NCBI GenBank assembly: GCA_900556535.1
Contig: USPI01000002.1
Span: forward strand, 1-26,714
Direction of reading: 5' to 3'
Source: an uncultured Eubacteriales bacterium
GTDB taxonomy: Bacteria > Bacillota > Clostridia > Oscillospirales > Oscillospiraceae
Length of the DNA: 26,714 bases
Notes under the pieces: model-generated
Databases searched by the model: none
What the model was told of the DNA's origin: nothing
Seen by the model: only the letters and a program-made list of their open reading frames with translations
Shown: piece by piece, positions 6,746-16,991 of the stretch
Numbering within the stretch: the stretch's first letter is position 1
Layout of the letters: each line of letters begins with the position of its first letter
Position numbers and translations under genes: made by a program

Positions 6746-9166
6746 TTACTTTATGATAAGGTTAACAAGTTTATTCTTGACCACGATGGTCTTGACGAGC
6801 TGCTTGCCCTCCATCAGGCGCTTTACCTTTTCGTCGGCACAGGCGGTGTCAATAATAACGCTGTCCTCGGAGTCGGACGGGACGGTGATGGTGGTCTTGA
6901 GCTTGCCGTTGACCTGAACTGCCATCTCGCGGGTAGCATCGACGGTCTTTGCCTCGTCATACTCAGGCCACGACATCTGCATCGCCATCTTGCCCTCTTT
7001 TTCGGCATAGCCCATGAGCTCCCACATTTCTTCGGTTATGTGCGGCGCAAAGGGGCTGAGCAGCAGAATGAGCGTTTTCACGTCGCCTCTGGTGCAGCCG
7101 TTTGCATAGAACTCGTTGACCATGCTCATGAGAGCTGCGATCGCGGTGTTCATCTTGAGCTCGTAAATATCCGAGCCGACCTTCTTGATGGTCTTATGAA
7201 TGACCGATTCGTTCTTGGGAGAATGGTTCTCGTCGTCGGACGCCATCTCCATGAGGTTCCAGCAGCGGTCGAGGAAGCGCTTCGAGCCCTTGACCGCTTC
7301 GTTAGACCACGAAACCGCCTTCTCAAAGTCGCCGATGAACATGATGTGCATACGCAGCGTGTCTGCGCCGTACTGGTTTACGATATCGTTGGGGTTGACA
7401 ACGTTGCCGCGGGACTTGGACATCTTTTCGCCGCCCTCGCCGAGGATCATGCCGTGGCTCGTGCGCTTTGCATACGGCTCCTTGGTCGGAACGACGCCGA
7501 TGTCGTACAGGAACTTGTGCCAGAAGCGGGAATACAGCAGATGCAGCGTCGTGTGCTCCATGCCGCCGTTATACCAATCGACGGGGCCCCAATAATCGAC
7601 CGCTTCCTTGGAAACAAGGGCCTTATCGTCGTGCGGGTCCATATATCTGAGCCAATACCAGCTCGAGCCTGCCCAGTTGGGCATCGTATCGGTCTCACGC
7701 TCGGCCTTGCCGCCGCACTTCGGGCAGGTGGTCTCGACCCAATCGCGCATCTTTGCGATGGGAGACTCGCCGTTATCGGTCGGCTCGTAGTTTTCAACGT
7801 CCGGCAGGAGCAGCGGAAGCTCCTCCTCGGGTACGGGCACCCAGCCGCACTTCGGGCAGTTTACCATGGGAATAGGCTCGCCCCAATAGCGCTGGCGGGA
7901 GAATACCCAGTCGCGCAGCTTGTAGTTGACCTTTTCCTTGCCTATGCCCTGCTCCACGACGTATTTTTTCATCGCGGGAATGGCTTCTTTAACGGTCATG
8001 CCGTTGAGGAAGCCGGAATTGACCATGACGGCGCTGTCGTCCTTTGCGACGAATGCCTCCTTGGTGATATCGCCGCCGGCAACGACCTCGACGATGGGCA
8101 GACCGAACTTGGTCGCAAACTCCCAGTCGCGCTGGTCATGACCGGGGACGCCCATGACGATACCGGTGCCGTAGCCCATGAGGACGTAGTCGGAAACGAA
8201 CATCGGCAGCATATTATGCGTTACGGGGTTTTCTCCCTCAACGCCGACAATACGCACGCCGGTTTTGTCTTTATTGAGCTCGCCGCGCTCGAAATCGGAC
8301 TTCTTCGCGGCCTCCTTGCGGTATGCCTCGACCTCGTCCCAGTTTTCTATCTTGTCCTTCCACTCGTCAAGCAGAGGGTGCTCGGGGGAAATGACCATGT
8401 AGGTCGTGCCGAAGAGCGTGTCGGCGCGGGTCGTGTAGACGGTGACCTCGGTGCCGATATTGGTCTTAAAGGTGATCTCGGTGCCGGTGGAGCGGCCTAT
8501 CCAGTTGCGCTGCTGGATCTTGACGCGCTCGAGATAATCAACGTCATCAAGATCGTCGATAAGACGCTGTGCATACTCGGTTATCTTGAGCATCCACTGG
8601 CTCTTTTCCTTGCGGATGACCTCACTGCCGCAGCGCTCGCACACTCCCTCAACGACCTCCTCGTTTGCAAGAACGCACTTGCAGGAGGTGCACCAGTTGA
8701 CAGGCATGGTGGTCTTATACGCAAGACCGTGCTTGTACATCTGAAGGAATATCCACTGCGTCCACTTGTAGTACTTGGGGTCGGTGGTGTCTATGACACG
8801 ATCCCAATCAAAGCCGTAGCCGAGCATTTTGAGCTGCGAGGTGAAGGTGCTTATGTTCTGCGCGGTGACCTTTGCAGGGTGGATGTGGGTCTTGATGGCG
8901 TAGTTTTCCGTCGGCAGACCGAAAGCGTCAAAGCCGATGGGATACAGAACGTTGTAGCCGTCCATTCTCTTCTTGCGGCAAACGATATCCAGCGCGGTGA
9001 AGGGTCTGGGGTGACCGACGTGCAGTCCCTGACCGGAGGGGTACGGGAACTCGATAAGGCCGTAGAACTTGGGGCGGGTCGTGTCACCGGTGATGGCTGC
9101 GTAGGGCTTTTTCTCCTCCCAGATGGCCTGCCACTTCTTTTCAATTGCTGCGAAATCGTATTTCAT
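6746..9166 (-). CDS. leuS: Leucyl-tRNA synthetase
   Basis: LeuRS charges tRNA(Leu) with leucine and edits misacylated product. The 806-residue protein has the class I signatures HVGH (49-52) and KMSKS (581-585). It also carries a zinc-type knuckle with CTSCK and CERCG pairs (about 160-185), the CP1 editing domain with the threonine-rich [14 protein letters not shown], and a C-terminal anticodon-binding region. The open frame extends 34 codons upstream, but that part is not LeuRS-like; ATG 9166 follows AAGGGAG by 9 bases and opens with the family's [12 protein letters not shown]. It is the last gene of the long collinear run, 50 bases after rsfS. I see no T-box leader in those 50 bases, although LeuRS genes of Firmicutes often have one. 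Confidence 0.98.
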   Translation of the reverse strand: MKYDFAAIEKKWQAIWEEKKPYAAITGDTTRPKFYGLIEFPYPSGQGLHVGHPRPFTALDIVCRKKRMDGYNVLYPIGFDAFGLPTENYAIKTHIHPAKVTAQNISTFTSQLKMLGYGFDWDRVIDTTDPKYYKWTQWIFLQMYKHGLAYKTTMPVNWCTSCKCVLANEEVVEGVCERCGSEVIRKEKSQWMLKITEYAQRLIDDLDDVDYLERVKIQQRNWIGRSTGTEITFKTNIGTEVTVYTTRADTLFGTTYMVISPEHPLLDEWKDKIENWDEVEAYRKEAAKKSDFERGELNKDKTGVRIVGVEGENPVTHNMLPMFVSDYVLMGYGTGIVMGVPGHDQRDWEFATKFGLPIVEVVAGGDITKEAFVAKDDSAVMVNSGFLNGMTVKEAIPAMKKYVVEQGIGKEKVNYKLRDWVFSRQRYWGEPIPMVNCPKCGWVPVPEEELPLLLPDVENYEPTDNGESPIAKMRDWVETTCPKCGGKAERETDTMPNWAGSSWYWLRYMDPHDDKALVSKEAVDYWGPVDWYNGGMEHTTLHLLYSRFWHKFLYDIGVVPTKEPYAKRTSHGMILGEGGEKMSKSRGNVVNPNDIVNQYGADTLRMHIMFIGDFEKAVSWSNEAVKGSKRFLDRCWNLMEMASDDENHSPKNESVIHKTIKKVGSDIYELKMNTAIAALMSMVNEFYANGCTRGDVKTLILLLSPFAPHITEEMWELMGYAEKEGKMAMQMSWPEYDEAKTVDATREMAVQVNGKLKTTITVPSDSEDSVIIDTACADEKVKRLMEGKQLVKTIVVKNKLVNLIIK

Positions 9167-9211
9167 TTTAATTAACTCCCTTATAGTTAAGATAATATTT
9201 TTGGTTGGAAT

Positions 9212-9227
9212 GCCCCTTAGCAGGGGC
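9212..9227. other. Short hairpin across the rsfS stop codon
   Basis: GCCCCT-TAGC-AGGGGC forms a perfect 6-bp stem with a 4-base loop, spanning the last codons and stop of rsfS. No U-tract follows on either strand, so it is not a standard terminator. It could stabilise or be a processing point in the rsfS-leuS messenger; this is speculation. Confidence 0.35.
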
Positions 9228-9579
9228 CTATAAGGGATGAGAGCTCGACCTCCTGAGCGTCGGACCACAGGTGCTCGAGGTTATAGAATTCTCTGGCTTC
9301 CTCGGTGAACACGTGTGCCACGACACAGCCGAAATCGAGAAGGACCCAGCTTCCGCTGCGATAGCCCTCGCGGCGGATGGGAGGCTCGCCTGCCTCGCTC
9401 ATTTCCTTGTCGATCGCGTCCGTAAGAGATTTTATATGCGTGGAGGATGTGCCTGTGCAGATAACGAAATAATCGCACAGTGTGGTGAGTTTTTCGGTTT
9501 TCAGGACCTTGATGTCCTTGCCTTTTTTGTCGCTGAGCGCCTTTGCGGCGATCTTTACGACTTCATCGGGTGTCATCAT
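9217..9579 (-). CDS. rsfS: Ribosomal silencing factor RsfS (Iojap/YbeB family)
   Basis: RsfS binds ribosomal protein L14 and blocks subunit joining when cells starve. The 120-residue protein shows the family blocks [31 protein letters not shown] and [20 protein letters not shown]. Two ATG codons in a row (9579 and 9576) are possible starts. A weak AAGGA lies about 12 bases upstream, so translation may lean on the LCP gene, whose stop is 22 bases away. Gene order LCP-rsfS-leuS downstream of nadD and yqeK resembles the yhbY-nadD-yqeK-rsfS cluster of Bacillus subtilis with LCP inserted. Confidence 0.96.
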   Translation of the reverse strand: MMTPDEVVKIAAKALSDKKGKDIKVLKTEKLTTLCDYFVICTGTSSTHIKSLTDAIDKEMSEAGEPPIRREGYRSGSWVLLDFGCVVAHVFTEEAREFYNLEHLWSDAQEVELSSLIGPC

Positions 9580-9600
9580 GAAATTATATCATCCTTATCG

Positions 9601-10890
9601 TTAACTTAAATTGCTGCTTTTAAAGCTGTTTACGGGGGCATTTGCCATTGCCGAGGAGGAGCTGTAATTGAGGAAGGAGCTCACGCCGCCTTGCAGCACG
9701 CCCGTCGTCGAATAGAAGCTGCCGTCCTTGTAGGTGACGATATCGACGTTCTTGCTCGTGACCTCGGTCTCCCAGGGGTTGAGATGCTCGTTTACCATGT
9801 CGAGCCATGCGTCAATGTCGCAGAATACATAGCTTGCGCCGAATATGCTGCCGTTGGTGTTGCCGGGCATAGTCATGAACTTTATGCCGTCCTTATTGAG
9901 CTTCATAAACTCCTTTGCGTAGAAGAGCATATCCTCGGTGGAAAGGTTCGTTTTCATGTTGCCGGTAACTATGCTGATGACCTCGGTAAGATTGGGGATG
10001 TTCTTGAGGCTGAGCATCTGACTCGCAACAGCCATAAGAAGCTCGTGCTGCATATCGATGCGCTGGATATCGCCGCCGGCATAGCCGCTTCTGAAGCGCA
10101 TGAGCTGGACGAACTGCTCACCGCTGAGCTTCTGCTGACCTGCCGCAATGTGGATGTGCAGATCCTGAGTCGGATCGTCGTAATCCATTCCGGGAGGCAC
10201 GTCAAACTGCACGCCGCCTATCGTATCGACGACCTTCTCGGCCGCCTCCATATTGACGAGGATATATCCGTCAACGTCGAAGCCGAGGAATGACTGAATG
10301 AGCTCCTCGCGCATCTTCGCGATCGGGTCGCAATCGTAATAGGAGCTGCTCTTTACGCCGGAGTAGTATGCGGCATAGTGATACGCCGAGTTAGCCTTCT
10401 TGACCTCGTGCTTGAGGTTCGTGAGCGTATCACGAGGGATGCTGACAACGTCGAGAGTGTGGTTTACGGTGTCGAGCTTACCTATCATGATGGTGTCGGT
10501 ATTATTACTGACAACGTCAACGCCCGCAACCAGCACCGTATATACTCCCGGCTTTCTGCCTTCAACGGTTGCCGTCGGTGTGGGCTCATCGTCGCCGCCG
10601 TTTACTATTCCGCCGTTATTCTGCGTAGGTCCATCCATGAAAAATTCAATGTAGACAAACGCCGCTGCAAGCAGCACCACAATGGATAAAAGGACTATAA
10701 GAATGACCTTTATCGCCTTGCCCGCACCGCTCTTTTTCTTTGGCGGCTTGCCCTGAGCCTTGGGAGCGCTCGCCGTCTTAGCGGGTGCGCTGCTCTTATT
10801 TGCATACTCGTAATCATCCCTACGGGTATCGTTTTTTGACTTGTGCGAGCTGCTGTGCTTCCCGCCCTTTTTGCCTCCGAATAGCTGCAT
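9601..10890 (-). CDS. LytR-CpsA-Psr (LCP) family cell-wall polymer ligase
   Basis: LCP enzymes transfer teichoic acids or capsular glycans from undecaprenyl carriers to peptidoglycan on the outer face of the membrane. From ATG 10890 the protein has 429 residues. It has a long basic cytoplasmic N-terminus rich in K, S and P (1-58), one membrane segment (about 59-83), a low-complexity linker (DEPTPTATV) and the LCP catalytic domain from about 117. Conserved pieces are NTDTIMIGKLD (130-140), SIPRDT (150-155) and RFRSGYAGGDIQRIDMQ (265-281), which hold the pyrophosphate-binding arginines and aspartates. The frame is open a further 23 codons upstream but would overlap the nadD-yqeK gene; ATG 10890 follows AAGGG by 10 bases. 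The C-terminus is Ser/Asn rich. Confidence 0.93.
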   Translation of the reverse strand: MQLFGGKKGGKHSSSHKSKNDTRRDDYEYANKSSAPAKTASAPKAQGKPPKKKSGAGKAIKVILIVLLSIVVLLAAAFVYIEFFMDGPTQNNGGIVNGGDDEPTPTATVEGRKPGVYTVLVAGVDVVSNNTDTIMIGKLDTVNHTLDVVSIPRDTLTNLKHEVKKANSAYHYAAYYSGVKSSSYYDCDPIAKMREELIQSFLGFDVDGYILVNMEAAEKVVDTIGGVQFDVPPGMDYDDPTQDLHIHIAAGQQKLSGEQFVQLMRFRSGYAGGDIQRIDMQHELLMAVASQMLSLKNIPNLTEVISIVTGNMKTNLSTEDMLFYAKEFMKLNKDGIKFMTMPGNTNGSIFGASYVFCDIDAWLDMVNEHLNPWETEVTSKNVDIVTYKDGSFYSTTGVLQGGVSSFLNYSSSSAMANAPVNSFKSSNLS

Positions 10891-10925
10891 ATCACTTTTT
10901 CCCTTCTCTGTCGGCACCCCGGCCG

Positions 10926-12101
10926 TTATTGCTGCTGCGATGCGTAGCGCGAATACCACTCATACGCATCCTTTGTCGCATAATACGGTTCCTGACCATA
11001 GCTTTTTATATCTTCAAGGCTCATTTCAAGTCCGAGCGTCATCGCCTTGTCAAGGTCTTCATAGGCAAGTCTTCTGAGCTTGTCAACGCCCTCAAAGTCG
11101 CGGTTTGGCTCGATGTAATCAGCCATGTAGATTATTTTTTCCAAAAGATTCATATCGGGCTTGCCGGTGGTGTGCCAGCGTATGGCGTCATAGACCTCGT
11201 CGCTGATATTAAAAAGATCCCTTGCGAGCGCCGCTCCCGTTTTTGCGTGCAGGAGTTTTACATTTTCTTCTTCCGAAGTATCGTTTATGATACCATATTT
11301 TCTGCACAATATCAATTGGTCGGATAATACAAGTTTTTTTGTAATATCATGCAGAATTCCGGCTTCCGCGGCATTTTCGGGGTCCTCGCCCCATTTCATG
11401 GCAAGACTCACCGCCTCCGCCTCGCAGCCGACAACGTGCGCGACACGATTTGGCTTGAGCATGGCATACGCCTTTTCGCGCAGCCAATACAGCTCCGGTC
11501 TTGCGTCATAGTCACCGTTTCTTATTATTCTCGCATAGACATCCTCGGGAATATACGAGGCGCCGCGCCGCTCCGGCAGCATTTGGCGGATATCCGACGA
11601 GGACATGGGCTTGGGCTCGTGGTTAATAAACACGCACCGTGCGCCGTAGGTCTTCATGAGATATTCCGCGTGCTGCATGATGCTCGCATCCTCGCCCTCG
11701 TTGCGGCTGAATACGCCGAGCGTCATGTTTTCAAGAAGGAAGCGGAATCTGTACCATTCTTCAAAGCTCAAGAGCATATCGCAGCCCATGACGAAGGTGA
11801 ACTCCGCGCCGGGGTACAGCTGCATGAGTCTTTCGAGGGTGTCCGCGGAATAGCTCTTGCCCTCGCGCGTTATCTCGATATCCGAGACCTCCGCGCCGGG
11901 AATATCGGCAAAGGCAAGACGCACGAGCTCCAGGCGCTCCCAAGCGTCGGGGCTTCCGTCGGCAAGCTCCTTATGCGGAGGTATGCTCGCGGGTATTATC
12001 AGAAATTTATCCGGCTGCAAAAACTCCTGCGCCGTGCGCGCGGCCTCGACATGACCGCAGTGCGGAGGGTTGAAGCTGCCGCCGTAGATGGCAATTTTCA
12101 T
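10926..12101 (-). CDS. nadD: Fused nicotinate-nucleotide adenylyltransferase (NadD) and YqeK-type HD phosphohydrolase
   Basis: The 391-residue protein carries two enzymes in one chain. Residues 1-200 are NadD, which makes deamido-NAD from nicotinate mononucleotide and ATP: GGSFNPPHCGH (7-17) and MSSSDIRQML (166-175) are the nucleotidyltransferase signatures. Residues 205-391 are a YqeK-type HD domain, with metal ligands in AHVVGC (H222), GILHDITK (H251, D252), RWHTTG (H310) and YMADYIEPNR (D328). YqeK enzymes cleave Ap4A symmetrically to ADP. In B. subtilis these are two adjacent genes. The linker around 195-208 shows no gap or stop. The ATG overlaps the yhbY stop by 4 bases. Such fusions occur in related Clostridia as far as I know, so an assembly error is unlikely. 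Confidence 0.95.
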   Translation of the reverse strand: MKIAIYGGSFNPPHCGHVEAARTAQEFLQPDKFLIIPASIPPHKELADGSPDAWERLELVRLAFADIPGAEVSDIEITREGKSYSADTLERLMQLYPGAEFTFVMGCDMLLSFEEWYRFRFLLENMTLGVFSRNEGEDASIMQHAEYLMKTYGARCVFINHEPKPMSSSDIRQMLPERRGASYIPEDVYARIIRNGDYDARPELYWLREKAYAMLKPNRVAHVVGCEAEAVSLAMKWGEDPENAAEAGILHDITKKLVLSDQLILCRKYGIINDTSEEENVKLLHAKTGAALARDLFNISDEVYDAIRWHTTGKPDMNLLEKIIYMADYIEPNRDFEGVDKLRRLAYEDLDKAMTLGLEMSLEDIKSYGQEPYYATKDAYEWYSRYASQQQ

Positions 12102-12406
12102 TTCTTCTTTTCTTTCACAAGAGCTATTTTAGGCTCTTTTTCGTTACGCTTATACAGAACGAACTTGCTTCCTATCGTCTGCACGGTCTCAGCCGCGCAT
12201 TTTTCCGCAAGCTCGTCGGCGGCCTCACGCGCGGAAAGCAGGCTGTTCTCCAGCACTCTGCCCTTTATGAGCTCGCGCGCCTTGAGAGCGTCCTTCACCT
12301 GCGTGACGGTATTTTCGGTTATGCCGCCCTTGCCTATCTGGATTATCGTATCCTCGTTCATTGCGATGCCGCGAAGCTGTGCCCGCTGCTTACTTGTCAG
12401 TGCCAT
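12098..12406 (-). CDS. yhbY: YhbY-type CRM-domain RNA-binding protein
   Basis: This small CRM-domain protein binds pre-50S ribosomal particles. The 102-residue protein starts with the typical LTSKQRAQLRGIA block and contains the IQIGKGGIT loop (23-31), the CRM equivalent of a GxxG RNA-binding loop. The tail is Lys-rich (VKEKKK). ATG 12406 follows GAGG by 7 bases and lies 17 bases inside the end of rdgB. In B. subtilis it also stands directly before nadD. Confidence 0.96.
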   Translation of the reverse strand: MALTSKQRAQLRGIAMNEDTIIQIGKGGITENTVTQVKDALKARELIKGRVLENSLLSAREAADELAEKCAAETVQTIGSKFVLYKRNEKEPKIALVKEKKK

Positions 12407-12991
12407 TGTGTATCCTCAGTTCTTCCTTAAATTTTGCGAGCGCTCTGGCTCTGTGAGATATGGTGTTTTTAAAATCGGTGCCGAGCTGCGCCATACTCTT
12501 GTCATAGCCGTCGGGCATGAATACGGGGTCGTAGCCGAAGCCGCCCTCGCCGCGCGGTGCGGGGAGAATGCTGCCGTTACACTCTCCCTCGGTACGAATT
12601 ACCGAGCCGTCGGGCAGCAGGCAGCATATGCTCGAAACGAATTTTGCTTTTCTGTTTTCGGCATCGCCCATCTTTTTGAGAAGATACTCATAACGCTCCT
12701 TATCGGTTGCGTCGTGACCGCCGGGGGCGTAGCGCGCCGAGTAAACGCCCGGCTCGCCGCCGAGAACCTCGACCATGAGCCCCGAATCGTCGGCAACGGT
12801 AGCCTCACCGGTCGCGTCGAAAACGGCCTTTGCCTTGAGATAGGCATTTTCCGCAAACGTGGTGCCGGTCTCATCGACCTCGAAGTCGCAGCCTGCTTCG
12901 CGCTGGGAAAGGATCTCAACGTCCATGTCGGAGAGTATCGCCTTGAGCTCCTTGAGCTTTTTTGCGTTGTTGCTTGCAAGTATGAGCTTAA

Positions 12992-12995
<4 letters not shown>
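12390..12995 (-). CDS. rdgB: XTP/dITP pyrophosphatase (RdgB/HAM1)
   Basis: The enzyme hydrolyses ITP, dITP and XTP to monophosphates, keeping deaminated purines out of DNA and RNA. The 201-residue protein has SNNAKKLKEL (8-17), TFAENAYLKA (46-55), the catalytic ADDSGL (68-73) with D69 and D70, GEGGFGYDPVF (149-159) and SHRARAL (180-186). It is of normal length. The ATG overlaps the ftsY stop (ATGA), and the end overlaps yhbY by 17 bases, so three genes are translationally linked. Confidence 0.97.
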
Positions 12996-13897
<902 letters not shown>

Positions 13898-13908
13898 TGT
13901 TACACTCC

Positions 13909-16900
13909 TCAGTCGTTTTCGATGGTGCGCTGCGCCTGGTCAAGATCGAGCTCTATGACCTTGGAGACGCCCTTTTCCTGCATGGTGACGCCGTACAGGT
14001 GGTCTGCCTCCTCCATGGTGCCGCGGCGGTGGGTTATGACTATAAACTGCGTCTTGTCGCACATCTTGCGCATATAATCGGCGTAGCGGATAACGTTTGC
14101 CTCGTCCAGCGCCGCTTCTATCTCGTCCATGACGCAGAACGGGGTCGGGCGCACCTTGAGTATCGCAAAATACAGCGCGATCGCAACGAACGCCTTCTCG
14201 CCGCCGGACAGCAGGCTTATATTCGAAACTGCCTTTCCGGGCGGCTGCACCTTTATCTCTATGCCGCACTCGAGCGGGTCTGATTCGTCCTCGAGCATGA
14301 CCGAAGCCTTGCCGCCGCCGAAAAGCTCAAGAAAGGTCTCGCGGAAGTTCTCGTCAATGAGCTTAAACTGGCCGAGGAACACTTCCTTCATCTCGTTTGT
14401 GACGTCGTTTATTATGCCCAGCAGGTCATTTTTCGCCTTCTCTATATCGCTGCGCTGACCGGTGAGATATTCATAGCGGGTGTTGACGCGCTCGAACTCC
14501 TCGATAGCACCGATGTTCGGTGTGCCGAGGGCGGATATCTGACGGCGCAGATCGTTAATGCCGCGGGTCTCCTTCTGGAGATTTTCGATGGGCTGGCGCA
14601 CAGACTCGGCAGCGGTGAAGCTCAGCTCGTAGTTATCCCAGAGCTTATCGAGTATCTGCTTTTCCTCCATATCGGCGGCAAGCTTCTTCTGCTCGAGCCT
14701 TGCACAGCTTCGCTCAAGCTCAAGCAGGCGGCGGTTTGACTCCTGGCTGTCCTTGTCGGCCTTTGTCCTGCGCCCCTCAAGCTCAAGCCGCTTTGCGTTT
14801 ATTTCGGCTATCTCGGCTTTGATCTTTTCCGCTTGAGCGAGAATATCATCACGCTGCTTCAAAACGGCATCAAGCTGCTTTGCGATATCGCCGCAGGCGC
14901 TCTGAGCCCGCTCGATCGCTGCTGCGCGAAGCTCACTGTCGCCGGAAAGGCTCTGTGCAAGCACCCTGAGCTGCTCGACCGAGGCGAGAGTTGCGCGTCT
15001 CTCGGCATCTGCCGAGGCCTTGTCGCGCAGTATCTCGCCGCGCTCCTCAACAGCGGCGTCAAGCTCGTATCTCAGACCTGAAAGCGCATTTACGGCTCTT
15101 TCGAGCTCACGCTCGGAGTTATCGTATTCCCTGCCGAGGCTGACTCTGCGCTTTTTGAGATCCTCCAGCTCGTTTGCTCTGGACAGTATGCCCGTGCCGC
15201 GGGCGGCGCTGCCGCCTGTCATCGAGCCGCCGGCGTTTATGAGCTGACCGTCAAGGCTCACTATGCGCAGACGGTTGCCGTTTGCCTTGGACATACGCAC
15301 GGCGTCGGCAAGAGTTTCGGCAACGCCCGTCCTGCCGAGCAGGTTTGCGAATATACCGTCGTATTTTTTGTCAAAGCTCACAAGGTCATACGCAACGCCG
15401 ACAAAGCCGGGGTCGTTGACAGGAGCATCGCGCATCACGCTTCCGCGCACGGTGTCCACCGGCAGGAAGGTCGCACGGCCGGAGTCGGAGCGCTTTAGCA
15501 TCTCGATGGCGCTGCGGCCGTCGTTTTGCGTGTCGATGACTATATTCTGCATCGCAGCGCCCAACGCCGTTTCAACGGCAAGCGCGTATTCGTTATCCGT
15601 CTTTATAAGATTGGCGACGGGGCCATGCACTCCGCGCAGGTTTCCCCTGCCCGCTTCGCGCATGACGGTCTTGACCGCCTTGGAAAAGCCCTCGTACTCC
15701 TTTTCCATTTCCGCGAGCATATGTATGCGCGCATCCATGCTGCGGCAGTCTACCGACAGGCGGTTGACCTTTTCTCTGAGCGCAGCGGCTGCGTTTTCAC
15801 GGTTTTGCAGCTTCATGCGGCAGCCCTCGATGACATTATCGCTGCTACTCTGCTTGCGCTCAAGCTCCGCTATCGTATCGGAAAGGCTCTTTGCCTTTTC
15901 GCTGTTTTCGTTTATCTGCTTTTCTATCTCAAGCAGGCGGCTTTGAGCTCCGGCGATGTCGCTTTTCATGCGCTCGACGGATTCCTCGCTGCTTTTGATA
16001 TTCGCTCTCAGAACGGCGGCGCGGGAGTCACATTCTGCGGCTCTGCCCTCCGTCTGCGAAAGACGCTCGCGCGCCTTGTCTGCCTCCATCTCCTTTTCGT
16101 GCATACGCTCGGAGATGCTGTCCGTCGAGGCATACAGAGCCTCAAGGCTGCGGTGAGCCTCGTCAAGCTCGGCCTTGGCGTTTTCGCAGTCGGCGCCTAT
16201 CACCTGAGCCTGGGAGCGCAGCTTATCGAGCGTCGCCATCCAAACGGAGATCTCACGCACACGCAGCTCATCGCGCAGCACGAGGAATTTCTTTGCCGTC
16301 TCCGACTGCTTTCGCAGCGGCTCGACCTGAAGCTCAAGCTCGTCTATCTTGTCGTTTATGCGCAGGAGGTTTTCCTCGGTTTTCGCAAGCTTGCGCTCGG
16401 ACTCCTCCTTGCGGCTGCGATAGCGCGATATGCCGGCGGCCTCCTCAAAGACCTCGCGGCGGTCGGTGCTCTTATTCGACACGATCTCCGCTATCTTGCC
16501 CTGACCGATGATGGAGTAGCCGTCGCGGCCGAGTCCCGTGTCCATAAGAAGGCTGTTTATGTCCTTAAGGCGCACCGCCTCGCGGTTTATGTAATACTCG
16601 CTGTCGCCGCTGCGGTAATAGCGTCGGGTGAGCATGAGCTCGGTGTTGTCGCAATCGAAAATATGCTCGGTGTTGTCGATAATAAGCGTGACCTGCGCAA
16701 AGCCGAGAGCGCCGCGCTTTTCCGTGCCGCCGAAGATGACGTCTTCCATTTTGCCGCCGCGCAGAGTCTTTGAGCGCTGCTCGCCCATGACCCAAAGTAT
16801 AGCGTCGGATATATTCGATTTGCCCGAGCCATTCGGTCCGACTATTGCCGTTACATCTTTTTCAAACGTTATTCGGGTCTTGTCCGGAAAGGACTTAAAC

Positions 16901-16929
16901 CCCTGAAGTTCCAAAGCTTTAAGATACAA
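13909..16929 (-). CDS. smc: Chromosome partition protein Smc, with short coiled-coil arms
   Basis: Smc is the ATPase of the Smc-ScpAB condensin that organises and separates chromosomes. The 1006-residue protein has Walker A GPNGSGKSN (31-39), a Q-loop region near 143, and a hinge at about 425-580 with glycine pairs in NAGGSMTGGSAARG. The C-terminal head has LLSGGEK (906-912) and Walker B FCVMDEIEAALDEANV (931-946). Coiled coils fill about 170-420 and 585-830, roughly 250 residues each, against about 330 in B. subtilis Smc (1186 residues); the shortening is similar on both sides. The start is TTG 16929, eight bases after GAGG, giving the family start YLKALELQGFKSF. A promoter lies just upstream. 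No frameshift is visible. Confidence 0.97.
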   Translation of the reverse strand: MYLKALELQGFKSFPDKTRITFEKDVTAIVGPNGSGKSNISDAILWVMGEQRSKTLRGGKMEDVIFGGTEKRGALGFAQVTLIIDNTEHIFDCDNTELMLTRRYYRSGDSEYYINREAVRLKDINSLLMDTGLGRDGYSIIGQGKIAEIVSNKSTDRREVFEEAAGISRYRSRKEESERKLAKTEENLLRINDKIDELELQVEPLRKQSETAKKFLVLRDELRVREISVWMATLDKLRSQAQVIGADCENAKAELDEAHRSLEALYASTDSISERMHEKEMEADKARERLSQTEGRAAECDSRAAVLRANIKSSEESVERMKSDIAGAQSRLLEIEKQINENSEKAKSLSDTIAELERKQSSSDNVIEGCRMKLQNRENAAAALREKVNRLSVDCRSMDARIHMLAEMEKEYEGFSKAVKTVMREAGRGNLRGVHGPVANLIKTDNEYALAVETALGAAMQNIVIDTQNDGRSAIEMLKRSDSGRATFLPVDTVRGSVMRDAPVNDPGFVGVAYDLVSFDKKYDGIFANLLGRTGVAETLADAVRMSKANGNRLRIVSLDGQLINAGGSMTGGSAARGTGILSRANELEDLKKRRVSLGREYDNSERELERAVNALSGLRYELDAAVEERGEILRDKASADAERRATLASVEQLRVLAQSLSGDSELRAAAIERAQSACGDIAKQLDAVLKQRDDILAQAEKIKAEIAEINAKRLELEGRRTKADKDSQESNRRLLELERSCARLEQKKLAADMEEKQILDKLWDNYELSFTAAESVRQPIENLQKETRGINDLRRQISALGTPNIGAIEEFERVNTRYEYLTGQRSDIEKAKNDLLGIINDVTNEMKEVFLGQFKLIDENFRETFLELFGGGKASVMLEDESDPLECGIEIKVQPPGKAVSNISLLSGGEKAFVAIALYFAILKVRPTPFCVMDEIEAALDEANVIRYADYMRKMCDKTQFIVITHRRGTMEEADHLYGVTMQEKGVSKVIELDLDQAQRTIEND

Positions 16930-16962
16930 ATGCTCTACCTCAAAAAATTAATGTTTCGGATT

Positions 16963-16991
16963 ATTTTATAATAAACGGCGGCCTTAATCAA
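16963..16991 (-). promoter_or_regulatory. Putative internal promoter in front of smc
   Basis: On the minus strand TTGATT (16991-16986) and TAAAAT (16968-16963) are 17 bases apart. The -35 box lies in the last codons of the radical SAM gene. The 54-base gap in front of smc is the widest in this part of the run, which fits a second transcription start for smc-ftsY and the genes after them. Confidence 0.55.

Noticed and set aside
7040..9175. A 711-codon open frame antisense to leuS
   Set aside because: It is the mirror of leuS produced by strong G/C bias at third codon positions; composition is low-information, no family is recognised, and leuS is certain.
9583..9588. A perfect TATAAT three bases before the rsfS ATG on the minus strand
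   Set aside because: No -35 partner at 16-18 bases is convincing (best is TTTAAG), and transcription would start inside the gene.
15526..16773. A 415-codon plus-strand frame antisense to smc
   Set aside because: It is an antisense shadow of the coiled-coil coding region, rich in Leu and Ala because of the Glu/Lys-rich sense strand.
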